The notes below the pieces were generated by a model. It ran no database searches and was not told the DNA's origin. It was given only the letters and a program-made list of their open reading frames with translations. Shown in pieces: positions 1 through 8,521 of a stretch of DNA of 64,000 nucleotides. A program made the translations under genes and the position numbers. This DNA is from Chloroflexota bacterium. GTDB lineage: Bacteria > Chloroflexota > Anaerolineae > Aggregatilineales > Phototrophicaceae. Position 1 is the first letter of the stretch. Every line of letters begins with the position of its first letter. The stretch lies in assembly GCA_016223085.1 (NCBI GenBank), contig JACRPS010000011.1:1-64000 (forward strand), given 5' to 3'.

Positions 1-1
1 G

Positions 2-136
2 GTCGAGCGCACCCTCGGTTGGCTTGCCAAACGGCGCAGCCTGCGCACCCGCTGGTGCAAAAAGCCGGAAAATTGGCTCGCCTTCGTTCAGTTCGCTTGT
101 GCCCATATCCTCATGAATTTTGCTATTTACGGATAG
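2..136 (+). CDS. IS transposase, C-terminal fragment (cut by window edge)
   Basis: The first complete frame reads 44 codons and ends at TAG. It begins VERTLGWLAKRRSL and ends MNFAIYG. The VERT-x-x-WL-x-x-RR-x-L pattern is typical of the last catalytic block of DDE transposases of the IS5-like group, where the glutamate of VER is the third acidic residue. The upstream part lies outside the window, so I cannot tell whether the element is intact. No terminal inverted repeat is obvious between the stop and the palindrome at 169. The family assignment rests only on this short motif. Confidence 0.6.
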   Translation, partial: VERTLGWLAKRRSLRTRWCKKPENWLAFVQFACAHILMNFAIYG

Positions 137-168
137 GTACTAAATGAAAACCGATACATGGATTTTTC

Positions 169-197
169 GTAGGGGCGAACCGGCGGTTCGCCCCTAC
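169..197. repeat. GTAGGG palindrome, GAACC-core class
   Basis: 29-bp inverted repeat with arms GTAGGGGCGAACC and GGTTCGCCCCTAC around a 3-nt centre. It lies between the convergent transposase remnant and the sugar kinase. Same class as the copies at 50819, 58083 and (degenerate) 17888. Confidence 0.9.
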
Positions 198-204
198 ATC
201 TGTT

Positions 205-1131
205 TTACACCGCCCGCACCGTCGTCCCGGCCAGCACGCGCTCAAAGTCCACCCGCGAGAACGAGCCGCCGCCAACCGTCAGGGCGTTGGCCGTGCCCGC
301 TGCCACCGCCCGCCGCAGCGCCTCGTCCGGCGCGTGCCCCTGCGCGAACGCCAGCGCCATCCCGGCAAGGAACGAATCGCCGCTGCCCACGGGACTGACC
401 ACCTTCAACGGTGGCGGCTGCGCGTGCCAGCGTTGGCCGTTGCGGGCGAGAACCGCGCCCGCCGCACCAAGCGTCAACGTTACCATCCCCTGGCCGCGCG
501 CCTGCAGATCGCCTGCCGCGTCTGCCGCGCTGCTGGCGTCCACTATCGTTCGCCCCAGCACTTCGCCGGCCTCATCGCCGTTCACTTTAATAGATGCTCC
601 GGGGACGGTCAGCGCCGCCGTCAATGCTTTGCCGCTGGTATCCACCCACACGGCACGACCTGATTCGCACAGTGCTTGAATCAACCCTGCAAACGCCGTC
701 GGGGGTGAGCCGGGCGGCAGGCTGCCGCTGAAGCATACCGCTTCTGCCCGCGCCGACTCGCGCGTGACATCATCTGCCAGCCGTTCCCAGTCGGCTGCTG
801 TGACGACCGGGCCGTTTTCATTAACAACTGTAACATCTCCATCCGGGTCGGCTAAAATCGTGCAGATCCGGGTTTCTCCCTCAATCCACGTCCATACCCC
901 AGGCAACCCTTCGCGCTCGGCCAGTTCCGCCAGCAGCCGCCCATTGTACCCGGCCAGGAATCCAGCGCACACGGCCTCGCCGCCCAGCCCGCGCAGCGCC
1001 CGCGCCACGTTAATCCCCTTGCCGCCAGCAGCCACCAGCAGGTTATCCGGTCGAAAGATACGACCGGTGGTAAAACCCGGTATGACCAGTGAGCGGTCGA
1101 GCGCGGGATTAGCTGTCACACACAGAATCAC
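205..1131 (-). CDS. PfkB-family hexose kinase (1-phosphofructokinase-like)
   Basis: 308-residue ribokinase/PfkB-fold sugar kinase, probably phosphorylating a hexose phosphate such as fructose 1-phosphate, fructose 6-phosphate or tagatose 6-phosphate. The N-terminal substrate motif AAGGKGINVARAL and the C-terminal ATP/anion-hole motif SPVGSGDSFLAGMAL with its catalytic Asp are intact. Length and start (ILCVTANPALD) match the LacC/FruK subgroup. The start is GTG, preceded by a strong GGGGGAG ribosome site. There is no PTS or aldolase gene next to it, so the natural substrate cannot be fixed from context. It is divergent from the cytochrome block. Confidence 0.87.
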   Translation of the reverse strand: MILCVTANPALDRSLVIPGFTTGRIFRPDNLLVAAGGKGINVARALRGLGGEAVCAGFLAGYNGRLLAELAEREGLPGVWTWIEGETRICTILADPDGDVTVVNENGPVVTAADWERLADDVTRESARAEAVCFSGSLPPGSPPTAFAGLIQALCESGRAVWVDTSGKALTAALTVPGASIKVNGDEAGEVLGRTIVDASSAADAAGDLQARGQGMVTLTLGAAGAVLARNGQRWHAQPPPLKVVSPVGSGDSFLAGMALAFAQGHAPDEALRRAVAAGTANALTVGGGSFSRVDFERVLAGTTVRAV

Positions 1132-1188
1132 GATGCTCCCCCTTGTGACAAAAAGTACCGCCGAATTGTAGCCGATTCGGTCTGTATC

Positions 1189-1218
1189 TTGAAGGCGCTG
1201 GCCTGCACGGGTTACAAT
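1189..1218 (+). promoter_or_regulatory. Putative sigma-70-type promoter of the cytochrome lipoprotein gene
   Basis: TTGAAG (1189-1194), 18-nt spacer, TACAAT (1213-1218). It lies in the divergent gap, about 58 nt before the ATG at 1276. Similar TACAAT boxes precede several other genes in the window. Confidence 0.45.
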
Positions 1219-1275
1219 GACACGTCTTGTGAACCCCTGGCACCGCCATTTTAATAAGATTGGCTCAAGGAAAAA

Positions 1276-3198
1276 ATGATGATGCGTCTGGTATCTGTTC
1301 TGGTAAACCGCGCGGTAGCCTGGCTCTGGCTACCCGTTTTTCTGCTGCTGACCGCCTGCGGCGGGCTGGCGGGCGAACCGCAAATCGTGGCGACGCTGCC
1401 TCCCGCCCCGCCGCAGCGTGTCTCCTTCCCCGCTGCCGCACCTGATCTGGCGCAGGGTGCGCGTATTTATGCCGAAAACTGCACGCGCTGTCACGGCGTC
1501 GGTGGGCAGGGTGACGGGCCGCTGGTTGGCACGGGCGAAGGCCAGATCAATCCCCCGCCGCCGGATTTCACTGATCCCGTCACCACCGCCGATCAAACGC
1601 CGCTGAACTGGTTTAACACCATCACCAATGGCCGGCTGGAACGGCTGATGCCCCCCTGGCGCGATGCGCTGAGTGAAGAAGAACGCTGGGCGGTGGCCCT
1701 GTACACCTGGGCGCTGCATTACCAGCCCGATCTGATCGCAACCGGGCAGCAGTTGTGGGAAGAACAGAACGTGGAACTCAACCTGCCATCGCAGCAGGAA
1801 CTGGTGCAGCTCACCGATGACGCGCTGGTGACCACCACTGCCGAACGCGCCGGGATTGCAGACTTTGCCGCTGGATTGGATGAGAGCGGGCGCCGGGCGG
1901 TCGCTGCCTTCCTACGCACCCGCGCCGTGAACGGGGTGGATGTTATCGGCAGGCCGCTGGAAGAAGTCGCCCAGGTTGCCACACAGCAGCCAGCCCAAAC
2001 GCCCCAACCGGTGCGCCCGCTGACAACGCCGGAAACCACCGATGCCGCGCCCGTGCTGGATAGCGCCGTTGGCACGATCAGCGGCACGGTGCAGAACGGG
2101 ACGGCGGGAGCCGCCGTCCCGGCTGATATGCCGATCACGCTGCGGATATTCGACCTGACGACCGCCGAACAGAACGAGGTTGAAACCCGCGAGACCACTG
2201 TCAGCGCCGACGGCACCTACACGTTTGACAGCGTGAACCTGCAAGCCGGTTACGCCTATGATGCTTTCACCATCTATCAGGGCCGCGCCTTTGGTAACAG
2301 TACCATTCTGGAAGCGGTGTCTGAAACCAGCTTGAACCTGCCGATCACGATTTACGAAGTTACCAGCGACCCGACGGTTATCACAATCACCGGGCTGGTA
2401 ACACAGATTGTGGCTGCCAGTGGTAATATTCAGGTGGCGCAGGTGTACAGTTTCACCAACACGTCTGACCGCGTCTTTAGCACGGACAGTAGCTTTGGCG
2501 AAAACAGTGCCGGCGAAACCCGTTATGGTTCGGTGAGCGTGGCCGTCCCCGCTGGTGCGCAGCTTCGCGGCTTTGCCGATTCGCAGGAACGCTACGTGAT
2601 CGCGGACGATGGCTCGTCCGTAACCGACACCGCGCCGGTGCTGCCGGGGGAAGGCCACATCCTGCACCTGCTTTATACCATGCCCTATACCGGCGATTTG
2701 ACCATTGAGCAGCCGGTGCGCTTCGCCGTTAACGGGCCAGTACGCCTGCTGGTCACGCCGGAATCGGTCGCTATTACCAGTTCGCAACTGCCCTCGATTG
2801 GCCCCCAGACACTGCGCAGCGTGACCTATCAGGGTTATGGCAGTACGCTGGCGCTGTCCCCTGGCGATGTCATCCGCTATCAACTGCGCGGCCTGCCCGC
2901 CACGTCAACCACCGGTGGCGGCAATATCCTCTCCGGCGGGGCGGTGGTGGCGATTGTGCTGGTCGCTGTCGGCGTGATGATCATCGGCGTCGGACTGTTT
3001 ATCTACCTGCGCGGACGCAGGGTAGCGCCGGCCACAGTGGCTCCTACCCGTGATGAGCAATCGCTGATTGACGGTCTGGTACGCCAGATTGCTGAACTGG
3101 ACGATGCCCACGACAAGGGCGAGGTTGATGAGGATACCTACCGCAAGCGCCGCAAGCGCCTGAAAACGCGGCTGGCGGAGCTGATGGACCGGGAATAA
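1276..3198 (+). CDS. Membrane-anchored mono-haem c-type cytochrome lipoprotein
   Basis: 640 residues. The N-terminus has a hydrophobic stretch ending in LLLTACGG, a lipobox, so the mature protein is probably lipidated and outside the membrane. One class I cytochrome c domain follows, with haem motif CTRCHG (Cys69, Cys72, His73) and a downstream RLMPPW that can supply the Met ligand. After a Pro/Thr-rich linker comes a long beta-rich region resembling carboxypeptidase-regulatory folds (about 265-345). A transmembrane helix follows (about 556-578), then a basic, helical tail with DKGEVDEDTYRKRRKRL, similar to SHOCT-type tails. It is therefore anchored at both ends. The start has AAGGA upstream. 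It is followed by its own terminator, so it is transcribed separately from the downstream nine-haem operon. Role as electron carrier is inferred. Confidence 0.82.
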   Translation: MMMRLVSVLVNRAVAWLWLPVFLLLTACGGLAGEPQIVATLPPAPPQRVSFPAAAPDLAQGARIYAENCTRCHGVGGQGDGPLVGTGEGQINPPPPDFTDPVTTADQTPLNWFNTITNGRLERLMPPWRDALSEEERWAVALYTWALHYQPDLIATGQQLWEEQNVELNLPSQQELVQLTDDALVTTTAERAGIADFAAGLDESGRRAVAAFLRTRAVNGVDVIGRPLEEVAQVATQQPAQTPQPVRPLTTPETTDAAPVLDSAVGTISGTVQNGTAGAAVPADMPITLRIFDLTTAEQNEVETRETTVSADGTYTFDSVNLQAGYAYDAFTIYQGRAFGNSTILEAVSETSLNLPITIYEVTSDPTVITITGLVTQIVAASGNIQVAQVYSFTNTSDRVFSTDSSFGENSAGETRYGSVSVAVPAGAQLRGFADSQERYVIADDGSSVTDTAPVLPGEGHILHLLYTMPYTGDLTIEQPVRFAVNGPVRLLVTPESVAITSSQLPSIGPQTLRSVTYQGYGSTLALSPGDVIRYQLRGLPATSTTGGGNILSGGAVVAIVLVAVGVMIIGVGLFIYLRGRRVAPATVAPTRDEQSLIDGLVRQIAELDDAHDKGEVDEDTYRKRRKRLKTRLAELMDRE

Positions 3199-3206
3199 AG
3201 CGACTC

Positions 3207-3243
3207 ACACCCGCAGGGCAACATTGTCCTGCGGGTGTTTTTT
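3207..3243 (+). terminator. Rho-independent terminator
   Basis: A 15-bp stem with one G-T pair (ACACCCGCAGG and CCTGCGGGTGT as outer arms) closes on a 2-nt loop and is followed by six T residues. It lies 8 nt after the stop of the cytochrome lipoprotein gene and separates it from the 3391-8444 operon. Confidence 0.9.
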
Positions 3244-3390
3244 CAGCTATATATGCATATGTGTGAATAGATTAACAATGTCATCCGGTACATGTGACGT
3301 TAGTTATCTGCATTTTCGCTCAGGACTGCTTACAATATTATCTGGGTTGGTGCGCCCGTGTTTGGCATTTACAGAGGCTGGGGATAGGTA

Positions 3391-5079
3391 ATGAACACAC
3401 ACTTTTTAGAACGAAAAACTGCCTATCTGTTGTTCTTCGGTTTCGGAATACTCGCGTTGGTAGCAGGTCTCGTTTTCCTGTTTGAGCAGGCGGTGACGCC
3501 GGTTCAGGCGCAGGATGAGGCGCCGGATACCAGCCGCAACCCGCGCGATTACGAAGGTTCGCGCGAGTGTTTCTCCTGCCATCGCGGTGACCTGCGCGAC
3601 GTGCACGAAAACTCACCGCACGCGCTCACCCTGCGGGAGGCGGACGAGGATGGTGTTGTCCTGGCCGATTTCGCCAGTGAGGATGTGCCGGAATTCCTGT
3701 TCCCCGGCGAAGACACCGCCCGCAAAGTAACTGCCGAGGATATTCAATATGCGGTTGGCGCGGGGCGGCGCATCCAGCGGTACGTGTACGATGCCGGCGA
3801 CGGCCAGTACATGGTGCTGCCGTTTGAGTGGAACGTTACGGAACAGGTATGGCAGCCTTATACCCCTGGCCATCCGTCGCCAGACGCGGGTTACGATTGG
3901 AACGCCGGTTGCGCCGGCTGCCATACCACCGGCTATGACGCCGACAACGGCGAATGGGCGGAAGAAGGCGTCCAGTGTGAAGCCTGTCACGGCCCCGGCA
4001 GGGAACATATTGAACTGGCGGACGAGGCCGGACGCCGGGCCAGTGAAGACGAGATTATGGAAATTCGCGCGGCCATCTACAACAGCCCCGACGCGCAGAT
4101 GTGCGGCCAGTGCCATGCCGCCGGGGTAGACGCCAGCGGCCTGCCCTACCCGGCCACCTATCTGCCCGGCGCCAATCTGCTGGATAGCTTCACGCTGGCG
4201 GCGCCGGACGACAGCGCCCACTGGTGGCCGACCGGACACGCCAGCCAGATGAACATGCAGTTTAACGAATGGCTGGGTAATGCCCACGCCAATTCGCTCA
4301 CCCAATTGAAAGATAGCGGCGAGCCGGTAGAAGAGCTGTGCCTCTCCTGCCACAGCGCGGACGCTGGCTTCCAGCAGCGTCGGCTGGCGCTGTACGAAGC
4401 GGGCGAACTGAGCGACCCCGCGCCACAGGCTGCGACCGCCGACAGCGCGCAGTTCGGCGTGACCTGTGTCACCTGCCATGCGCCGCACCAAGCCGACGAA
4501 AATGGCGAACGGGTTGCCTACCAGACCGGTAGCACCGATACCTATGCCCTGTGCACCCAGTGCCACAGCAACACCAACCTCGATTTTATCCATTACCCGG
4601 CACAGGAGATGTTTGAAGGCCGTGAAATTGTGCCCAATGTGGAAGCTGTACCGTCATCGCATTTCACCGAGGAAAACGGCCCGCGCTGCGCGACCTGCCA
4701 CCTGACCACCGTCCCCACCGGCGACGCGGTCAGCGTCAGCAGCCACAGCCTGCAACCGGTCCTGCCCGGCCCGGCGCTCAACATCGAGGGGTTGCAGGAT
4801 AGCTGCACCACCTGCCACCGGCGGCAGGTCAACGGGGCGCAGATGCAGGCGCTGATTGATGACGTGCAGGCCGATACCCGCGCCCGGCTGGATGCGGCAG
4901 CGGCAGCCGTTCAGGACACAACCGCCGCTTGGGTTCAAACGGCGCTGGCTTTTGTGGAGGGCGATGGTAGCCTCGGCATTCACAACTACGCTTACACCGA
5001 TGCGCTGCTGGACGCGATTGAAGGCGAACTGGGGCTGGACCAGCCGGACACCGGCAGCGCGCCGGGGACGGGCAGCTAG
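3391..5079 (+). CDS. Nine-haem c-type cytochrome (membrane-anchored)
   Basis: 562 residues with an N-terminal signal anchor (about 10-35, ending VTPVQAQ) and nine CxxCH haem motifs, the first at Cys60 and the last near Cys472: CFSCH, CAGCH, CEACH, CGQCH, CLSCH, CVTCH, CTQCH, CATCH, CTTCH. Spacing resembles the cytochrome c554/multihaem superfamily, but no lysine-type (CxxCK) catalytic haem is seen, so I do not call it NrfA or a hydroxylamine oxidoreductase. It begins an operon with a second nine-haem cytochrome 14 nt downstream, an iron-sulfur protein and an NrfD protein. It probably accepts or delivers electrons outside the cell membrane. Partner and physiological substrate are unknown. Confidence 0.85.
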   Translation: MNTHFLERKTAYLLFFGFGILALVAGLVFLFEQAVTPVQAQDEAPDTSRNPRDYEGSRECFSCHRGDLRDVHENSPHALTLREADEDGVVLADFASEDVPEFLFPGEDTARKVTAEDIQYAVGAGRRIQRYVYDAGDGQYMVLPFEWNVTEQVWQPYTPGHPSPDAGYDWNAGCAGCHTTGYDADNGEWAEEGVQCEACHGPGREHIELADEAGRRASEDEIMEIRAAIYNSPDAQMCGQCHAAGVDASGLPYPATYLPGANLLDSFTLAAPDDSAHWWPTGHASQMNMQFNEWLGNAHANSLTQLKDSGEPVEELCLSCHSADAGFQQRRLALYEAGELSDPAPQAATADSAQFGVTCVTCHAPHQADENGERVAYQTGSTDTYALCTQCHSNTNLDFIHYPAQEMFEGREIVPNVEAVPSSHFTEENGPRCATCHLTTVPTGDAVSVSSHSLQPVLPGPALNIEGLQDSCTTCHRRQVNGAQMQALIDDVQADTRARLDAAAAAVQDTTAAWVQTALAFVEGDGSLGIHNYAYTDALLDAIEGELGLDQPDTGSAPGTGS

Positions 5080-5093
5080 GAGGGGAAAACCGA

Positions 5094-6296
5094 ATGACTC
5101 ACGTAAACCGCCGTCTCATTACATTCTGTCTCGGAACAGGTCTGACGTTCATTGCCGCCGGTCTTTTCCCGCTGGTTGCCGGTCAGCCTGCCGCCAATGC
5201 CCAGGATGCAACGCCGGAAGTTACGCCGGCAGCCGCGCTGGAAACCACGATGGAAGCTCTGGCCGAAACGACTGCCGAGGCGACCTCTGGTGGTGTTACG
5301 CCGACCGGAACGGGCGATAACGGTTACTGCACGGTATGTCATAACCAGCCCTGGCGCGCCGTTACCCTGCAGGATGGTTATATCCTGAACCTGTACGTAG
5401 ACCCGCAAACGGTCGCCCGTTCCGTACACGGCGACAGCAACCCGCAGGGCGCGCTCGGCTGCGTGGACTGTCACGGCGAGAACTCGTTCCCGCACAACGG
5501 CCCAACCCCCGTGAACTCGCGTGTATATTCGATCAACGCCGTGCAGATGTGCAACACCTGCCACGAGCAGGAAGCGGCGGATTTGCAGCATGGCCTGCAC
5601 GAAAAAGCGATCCAGGCGGGCAATCTGGAAGCGGCTGTCTGTACCGATTGTCACGGTGCACACGACGTACAGCCGGCGACCAATCACCCGCAGTTGGTGG
5701 CCGGGGTATGCGGCGACTGCCACAAGAGCACGTATGAGGAATGGCGCAACAGCCCCCATGTGGACATCGGTCCGCTGGGCTGCGCCAAGTGTCACTCACA
5801 GCACAGCCAGGAACTGCTCATCAGCGATGTGAACGAACTGTGCACCAACTGCCACAAGCAGCCTGGTGACATTTACATCCACAAGGAGCACATGGGCAGC
5901 ACGCTGACTGAAGTAACATGCGCTGACTGCCACATGTACCGCGACAGTGACGTGGAGTTGGTATCGGTAGAGTTCCAGCCAACCGGCCATACCATGCGCA
6001 TGGACACACGGCCCTGCAATAGCTGCCACGAACAGCTTGAAATCAGTGGGCAGTGGCCGGAAATCGCCGCTAACCAGGTCAACGAAACGATTCTGGCAGA
6101 GCGCGATGCCCTGCAAAAACGGGTGGCAGAACTGGAGGCTGAAGTAGACACGGCTCCTGCTGAAACCACCCCGAACACCGTTCAATTAACGCAAGGCCTG
6201 ATTATTGGCCTTGGCCTTGGCCTTACCCTGGCGCTGGTTTTTATCCCACGCTTTGTCAGAAATGGTAGACGTAAAGAGGAAAGCGATAATGAGTAA
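5094..6296 (+). CDS. Nine-haem c-type cytochrome with C-terminal membrane anchor
   Basis: 400 residues. Signal peptide (about 1-36), Thr/Glu-rich linker, then nine CxxCH motifs between Cys79 and about 312: CTVCH, CVDCH, CNTCH, CTDCH, CGDCH, CAKCH, CTNCH, CADCH, CNSCH. The haem-rich core has doubled-CxxCH spacing like NrfB/MtrA-type electron-transfer cytochromes. A short coiled stretch (ALQKRVAELEAEV) leads to a C-terminal transmembrane helix (about 365-385) and a charged tail. A strong AGGAGG site precedes the ATG. The 3' end overlaps the next start by 8 nt, so translation is coupled to the iron-sulfur subunit. Likely the cytochrome partner of the NrfD/FeS pair. Confidence 0.87.
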   Translation: MTHVNRRLITFCLGTGLTFIAAGLFPLVAGQPAANAQDATPEVTPAAALETTMEALAETTAEATSGGVTPTGTGDNGYCTVCHNQPWRAVTLQDGYILNLYVDPQTVARSVHGDSNPQGALGCVDCHGENSFPHNGPTPVNSRVYSINAVQMCNTCHEQEAADLQHGLHEKAIQAGNLEAAVCTDCHGAHDVQPATNHPQLVAGVCGDCHKSTYEEWRNSPHVDIGPLGCAKCHSQHSQELLISDVNELCTNCHKQPGDIYIHKEHMGSTLTEVTCADCHMYRDSDVELVSVEFQPTGHTMRMDTRPCNSCHEQLEISGQWPEIAANQVNETILAERDALQKRVAELEAEVDTAPAETTPNTVQLTQGLIIGLGLGLTLALVFIPRFVRNGRRKEESDNE

Positions 6297-7137
6297 TCAA
6301 TCGGAGCCGGCAACAGAGGTTAGTACGGCTAAAGAACGAACAACCATCCTGACCCGGCGCGAGTTCACCACCCTGCTGATTGGCTCAGGCGTGACAATGG
6401 CGATGGCCGCCTTCCTGTCCGAACCGCTTAACCCAGCGGTGGCGCGGATGCTGGAAGCGCAGAAGGCCACCGAAGGGCACGGCAAGCGCAAGCGCCATTG
6501 GGTCATGGTGATTGACCTGAGCAAGTGTGTCGGCTGTGACTACTGCGTGTACGCCTGCCAGGCGACCAACGACACCACCGACGACATGCGCTGGAATATC
6601 CGCATTGACGACGAAACCGAAACGGGCAAGGTGTTCCACCTCACGCGCCCGTGCCTGCACTGCCAGCACGCGCCGTGTGTCGAGGTCTGCCCGGTGGCAG
6701 CAACCTATCATCGGGAAGACGGCCTGGTGGTGATGGACTACAACAAGTGCATCGGCTGCCGCTACTGCCAGACGGCCTGCCCTTACGGCGCGCGTGTCTT
6801 TAACTGGATCGAACGCGGCGACGAACCCAACCCGCGTGCCGGTGATTGGGGCCGCCCGGAAGTGCCGCGCCGCCCGCGTGGTGTGGTTGAAAAATGTACG
6901 TTCTGCATCCACCGCATTGACGCCGGTTTGGCACGTGGACAGATGCCCGGCGTTGACCCGGAAGCGACCCCCGCCTGCGTCAACATCTGCCCGGTCAATG
7001 CGCGCCATTTCGGCGATCTGAACAACCCGGACAGTCGGGTAGCCCGTATCATCGCGTCGCAGCCCACGCTGCGCCTGCGCGAAGACCTGGGAACCGATCC
7101 CAGCGTCTACTATATTCCGCCGGAGGGCCTGGTCTAA
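6289..7137 (+). CDS. Tat-exported 4x[4Fe-4S] iron-sulfur subunit (NrfC/PsrB/DmsB type)
   Basis: I start it at ATG 6289, after AGAGGA; 282 residues. TRREFTTLL at residues 22-30 followed by a hydrophobic helix is a twin-arginine signal, so the protein faces outward. Cysteine blocks follow in the order typical of DmsB/NrfC: CVGCDYCVYAC, CLHCQHAPCVEVC, CIGCRYCQTAC, then CTFCIHR with CVNIC. That gives four [4Fe-4S] clusters. It overlaps the cytochrome gene by 8 nt and the NrfD gene by 1 nt (TAATG). In known complexes this subunit passes electrons between an NrfD-type quinone site and a catalytic or cytochrome subunit. Here only cytochromes are available as the partner. Confidence 0.92.
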   Translation: MSNQSEPATEVSTAKERTTILTRREFTTLLIGSGVTMAMAAFLSEPLNPAVARMLEAQKATEGHGKRKRHWVMVIDLSKCVGCDYCVYACQATNDTTDDMRWNIRIDDETETGKVFHLTRPCLHCQHAPCVEVCPVAATYHREDGLVVMDYNKCIGCRYCQTACPYGARVFNWIERGDEPNPRAGDWGRPEVPRRPRGVVEKCTFCIHRIDAGLARGQMPGVDPEATPACVNICPVNARHFGDLNNPDSRVARIIASQPTLRLREDLGTDPSVYYIPPEGLV

Positions 7138-8444
7138 TGGCACAATTACTCCGTTCACGAAAACACACGACGCTGCTGTTTGTGCTGTGGCTGCTGCTGC
7201 TGGTAGCCGGGCTGGGTGTTGGGCTGGCGTCAGGCGTTCACGTCCTCGTCAACGGCCTGGGCGTAACCAATCTCACCAATCAGGCGCCCTGGGGCCTGTG
7301 GATCGTCGTTGACCTGTCCTCAATCGCGCTCGGCGCGGGCGCGTTCACGCTGTCGGCTGCTGTCTACGTCTTCCGGCTGAAACATCTGGAAGCGATTGCG
7401 CGCGCCGCTGTGTTTGTTGGTCTGTTGGGCTATACCTCGGCCATGCTGGCGCTGCTGATGGATATTGGCCGCCCGGACCGTTTCTACCATCCCATGATCT
7501 ACTGGAACGTCCATTCCGTGTTGTGGGAAATCACGCTGGCGGTCATGCTGTACACAACCGTGCTGGTGCTGGAATTTGTGCCGATTGCGATTGAAAGCCT
7601 CGTGCCGCATCGGTTCCACTTCCTGCACCGGCTGGCTCACTTCCTGCACCGGGTGATGCCGGTGATCGCCCTGATTGGTATGAGCATCTCCATGATTCAC
7701 CAGTCGTCGCTGGGTGCAACCTACGGGATTCTCACGGCGCGTCCGGTCTGGTATTCACCCAGTGCGCCGGTGATGTTCATCCTGTCTGCGATTGCGGGCG
7801 GCCCGGCGCTAACACTGTTCCTGGCGCTGCTGTCCGGCATCCTGCTCAATAAGGACATGCTGCCGCGCAGGGTCGTCAGGGATGTGGCGCGCCTGATCGG
7901 CTTCGCGGCGCTGGCCTACCTCTATCTCAAGCTGTGGAGCTGGGCATCTACGACGTACTACAGCCGCATCCCGGAGCGCGAAACGGGGCTGGAACTGCTG
8001 AACCTGAACACACCTTACGGCTTTACTTTCTGGTGGGGCGAGGTGTTGCTGGGCGCGGTTGTGCCGGCGATTATTATGCTGTGGTCGCGCCTGCGAAACA
8101 ACCGCTATATCCTGATGTTTGGCTGCGCGCTGGTTATCTTCGGGCTGCTGATCTACCGCTGGAACATGACGCTCTCCGGCTTCACTGTACCGCTGAACTG
8201 GAATCCCGGTGTGCGGAACGTGGAACACATCAACATCTACACGCCGTCGCTGGTGGAATGGGGCGTGACGCTAGGCATCTTTTGTTATGGCTGTCTGGCC
8301 TTCACGTTGGGCGTGCGCTTCCTGAATCTGTTCCCGGAAGCGAAGCCCATGACACCCGACACCGAAACAGCGCCGGTAGCGGTCGAGCACACGCCGCCTG
8401 CGTCTGAACCGCCGATGCAGCCGCAGCCCTCCGGCGCGGACTAA
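7137..8444 (+). CDS. nrfD: NrfD/PsrC-family integral membrane subunit
   Basis: 435 residues with about nine or ten hydrophobic helices, belonging to the NrfD/PsrC/HybB family that exchanges electrons with menaquinone. Landmarks are GLGVGLASGVHVLVNGLG near the N-terminus, NQAPWGLWI, IGRPDRFYHPMIYWNVHS and IHQSSLG. The C-terminus is a hydrophilic Pro/Glu-rich tail of about 40 residues. It follows the iron-sulfur gene with a 1-nt overlap and ends the operon. With FeS and nine-haem partners it forms an NrfD-FeS-cytochrome module like those in Qrc, ACIII or Nrf. No molybdopterin subunit is encoded, so direction of electron flow is open. Confidence 0.92.
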   Translation: MAQLLRSRKHTTLLFVLWLLLLVAGLGVGLASGVHVLVNGLGVTNLTNQAPWGLWIVVDLSSIALGAGAFTLSAAVYVFRLKHLEAIARAAVFVGLLGYTSAMLALLMDIGRPDRFYHPMIYWNVHSVLWEITLAVMLYTTVLVLEFVPIAIESLVPHRFHFLHRLAHFLHRVMPVIALIGMSISMIHQSSLGATYGILTARPVWYSPSAPVMFILSAIAGGPALTLFLALLSGILLNKDMLPRRVVRDVARLIGFAALAYLYLKLWSWASTTYYSRIPERETGLELLNLNTPYGFTFWWGEVLLGAVVPAIIMLWSRLRNNRYILMFGCALVIFGLLIYRWNMTLSGFTVPLNWNPGVRNVEHINIYTPSLVEWGVTLGIFCYGCLAFTLGVRFLNLFPEAKPMTPDTETAPVAVEHTPPASEPPMQPQPSGAD

Positions 8445-8470
8445 GCACAACGACAAAATGTATCGCTAAC

Positions 8471-8500
8471 GTAGGGGCGGGTTTATAAACCCGCCCCTAC
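8471..8500. repeat. GTAGGG palindrome, GGGTTT-core class
   Basis: Perfect 30-bp inverted repeat, arms GTAGGGGCGGGTTTA and TAAACCCGCCCCTAC with no loop. It lies between the convergent NrfD and PEBP genes. Confidence 0.95.
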
Positions 8501-8521
8501 CGTTTACCCATTCCTCATCAC

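Noticed and set aside
144-398. Short plus-strand frame over the palindrome at 169
   Set aside because: Pro/Arg-rich, overlaps the sugar kinase antisense, no ribosome site; peptides of this kind are made by the repeat itself.
3391-5079. Identification as nitrite reductase NrfA or hydroxylamine oxidoreductase
   Set aside because: No CxxCK haem and no tyrosine cross-link motif was seen; all nine motifs are CxxCH.
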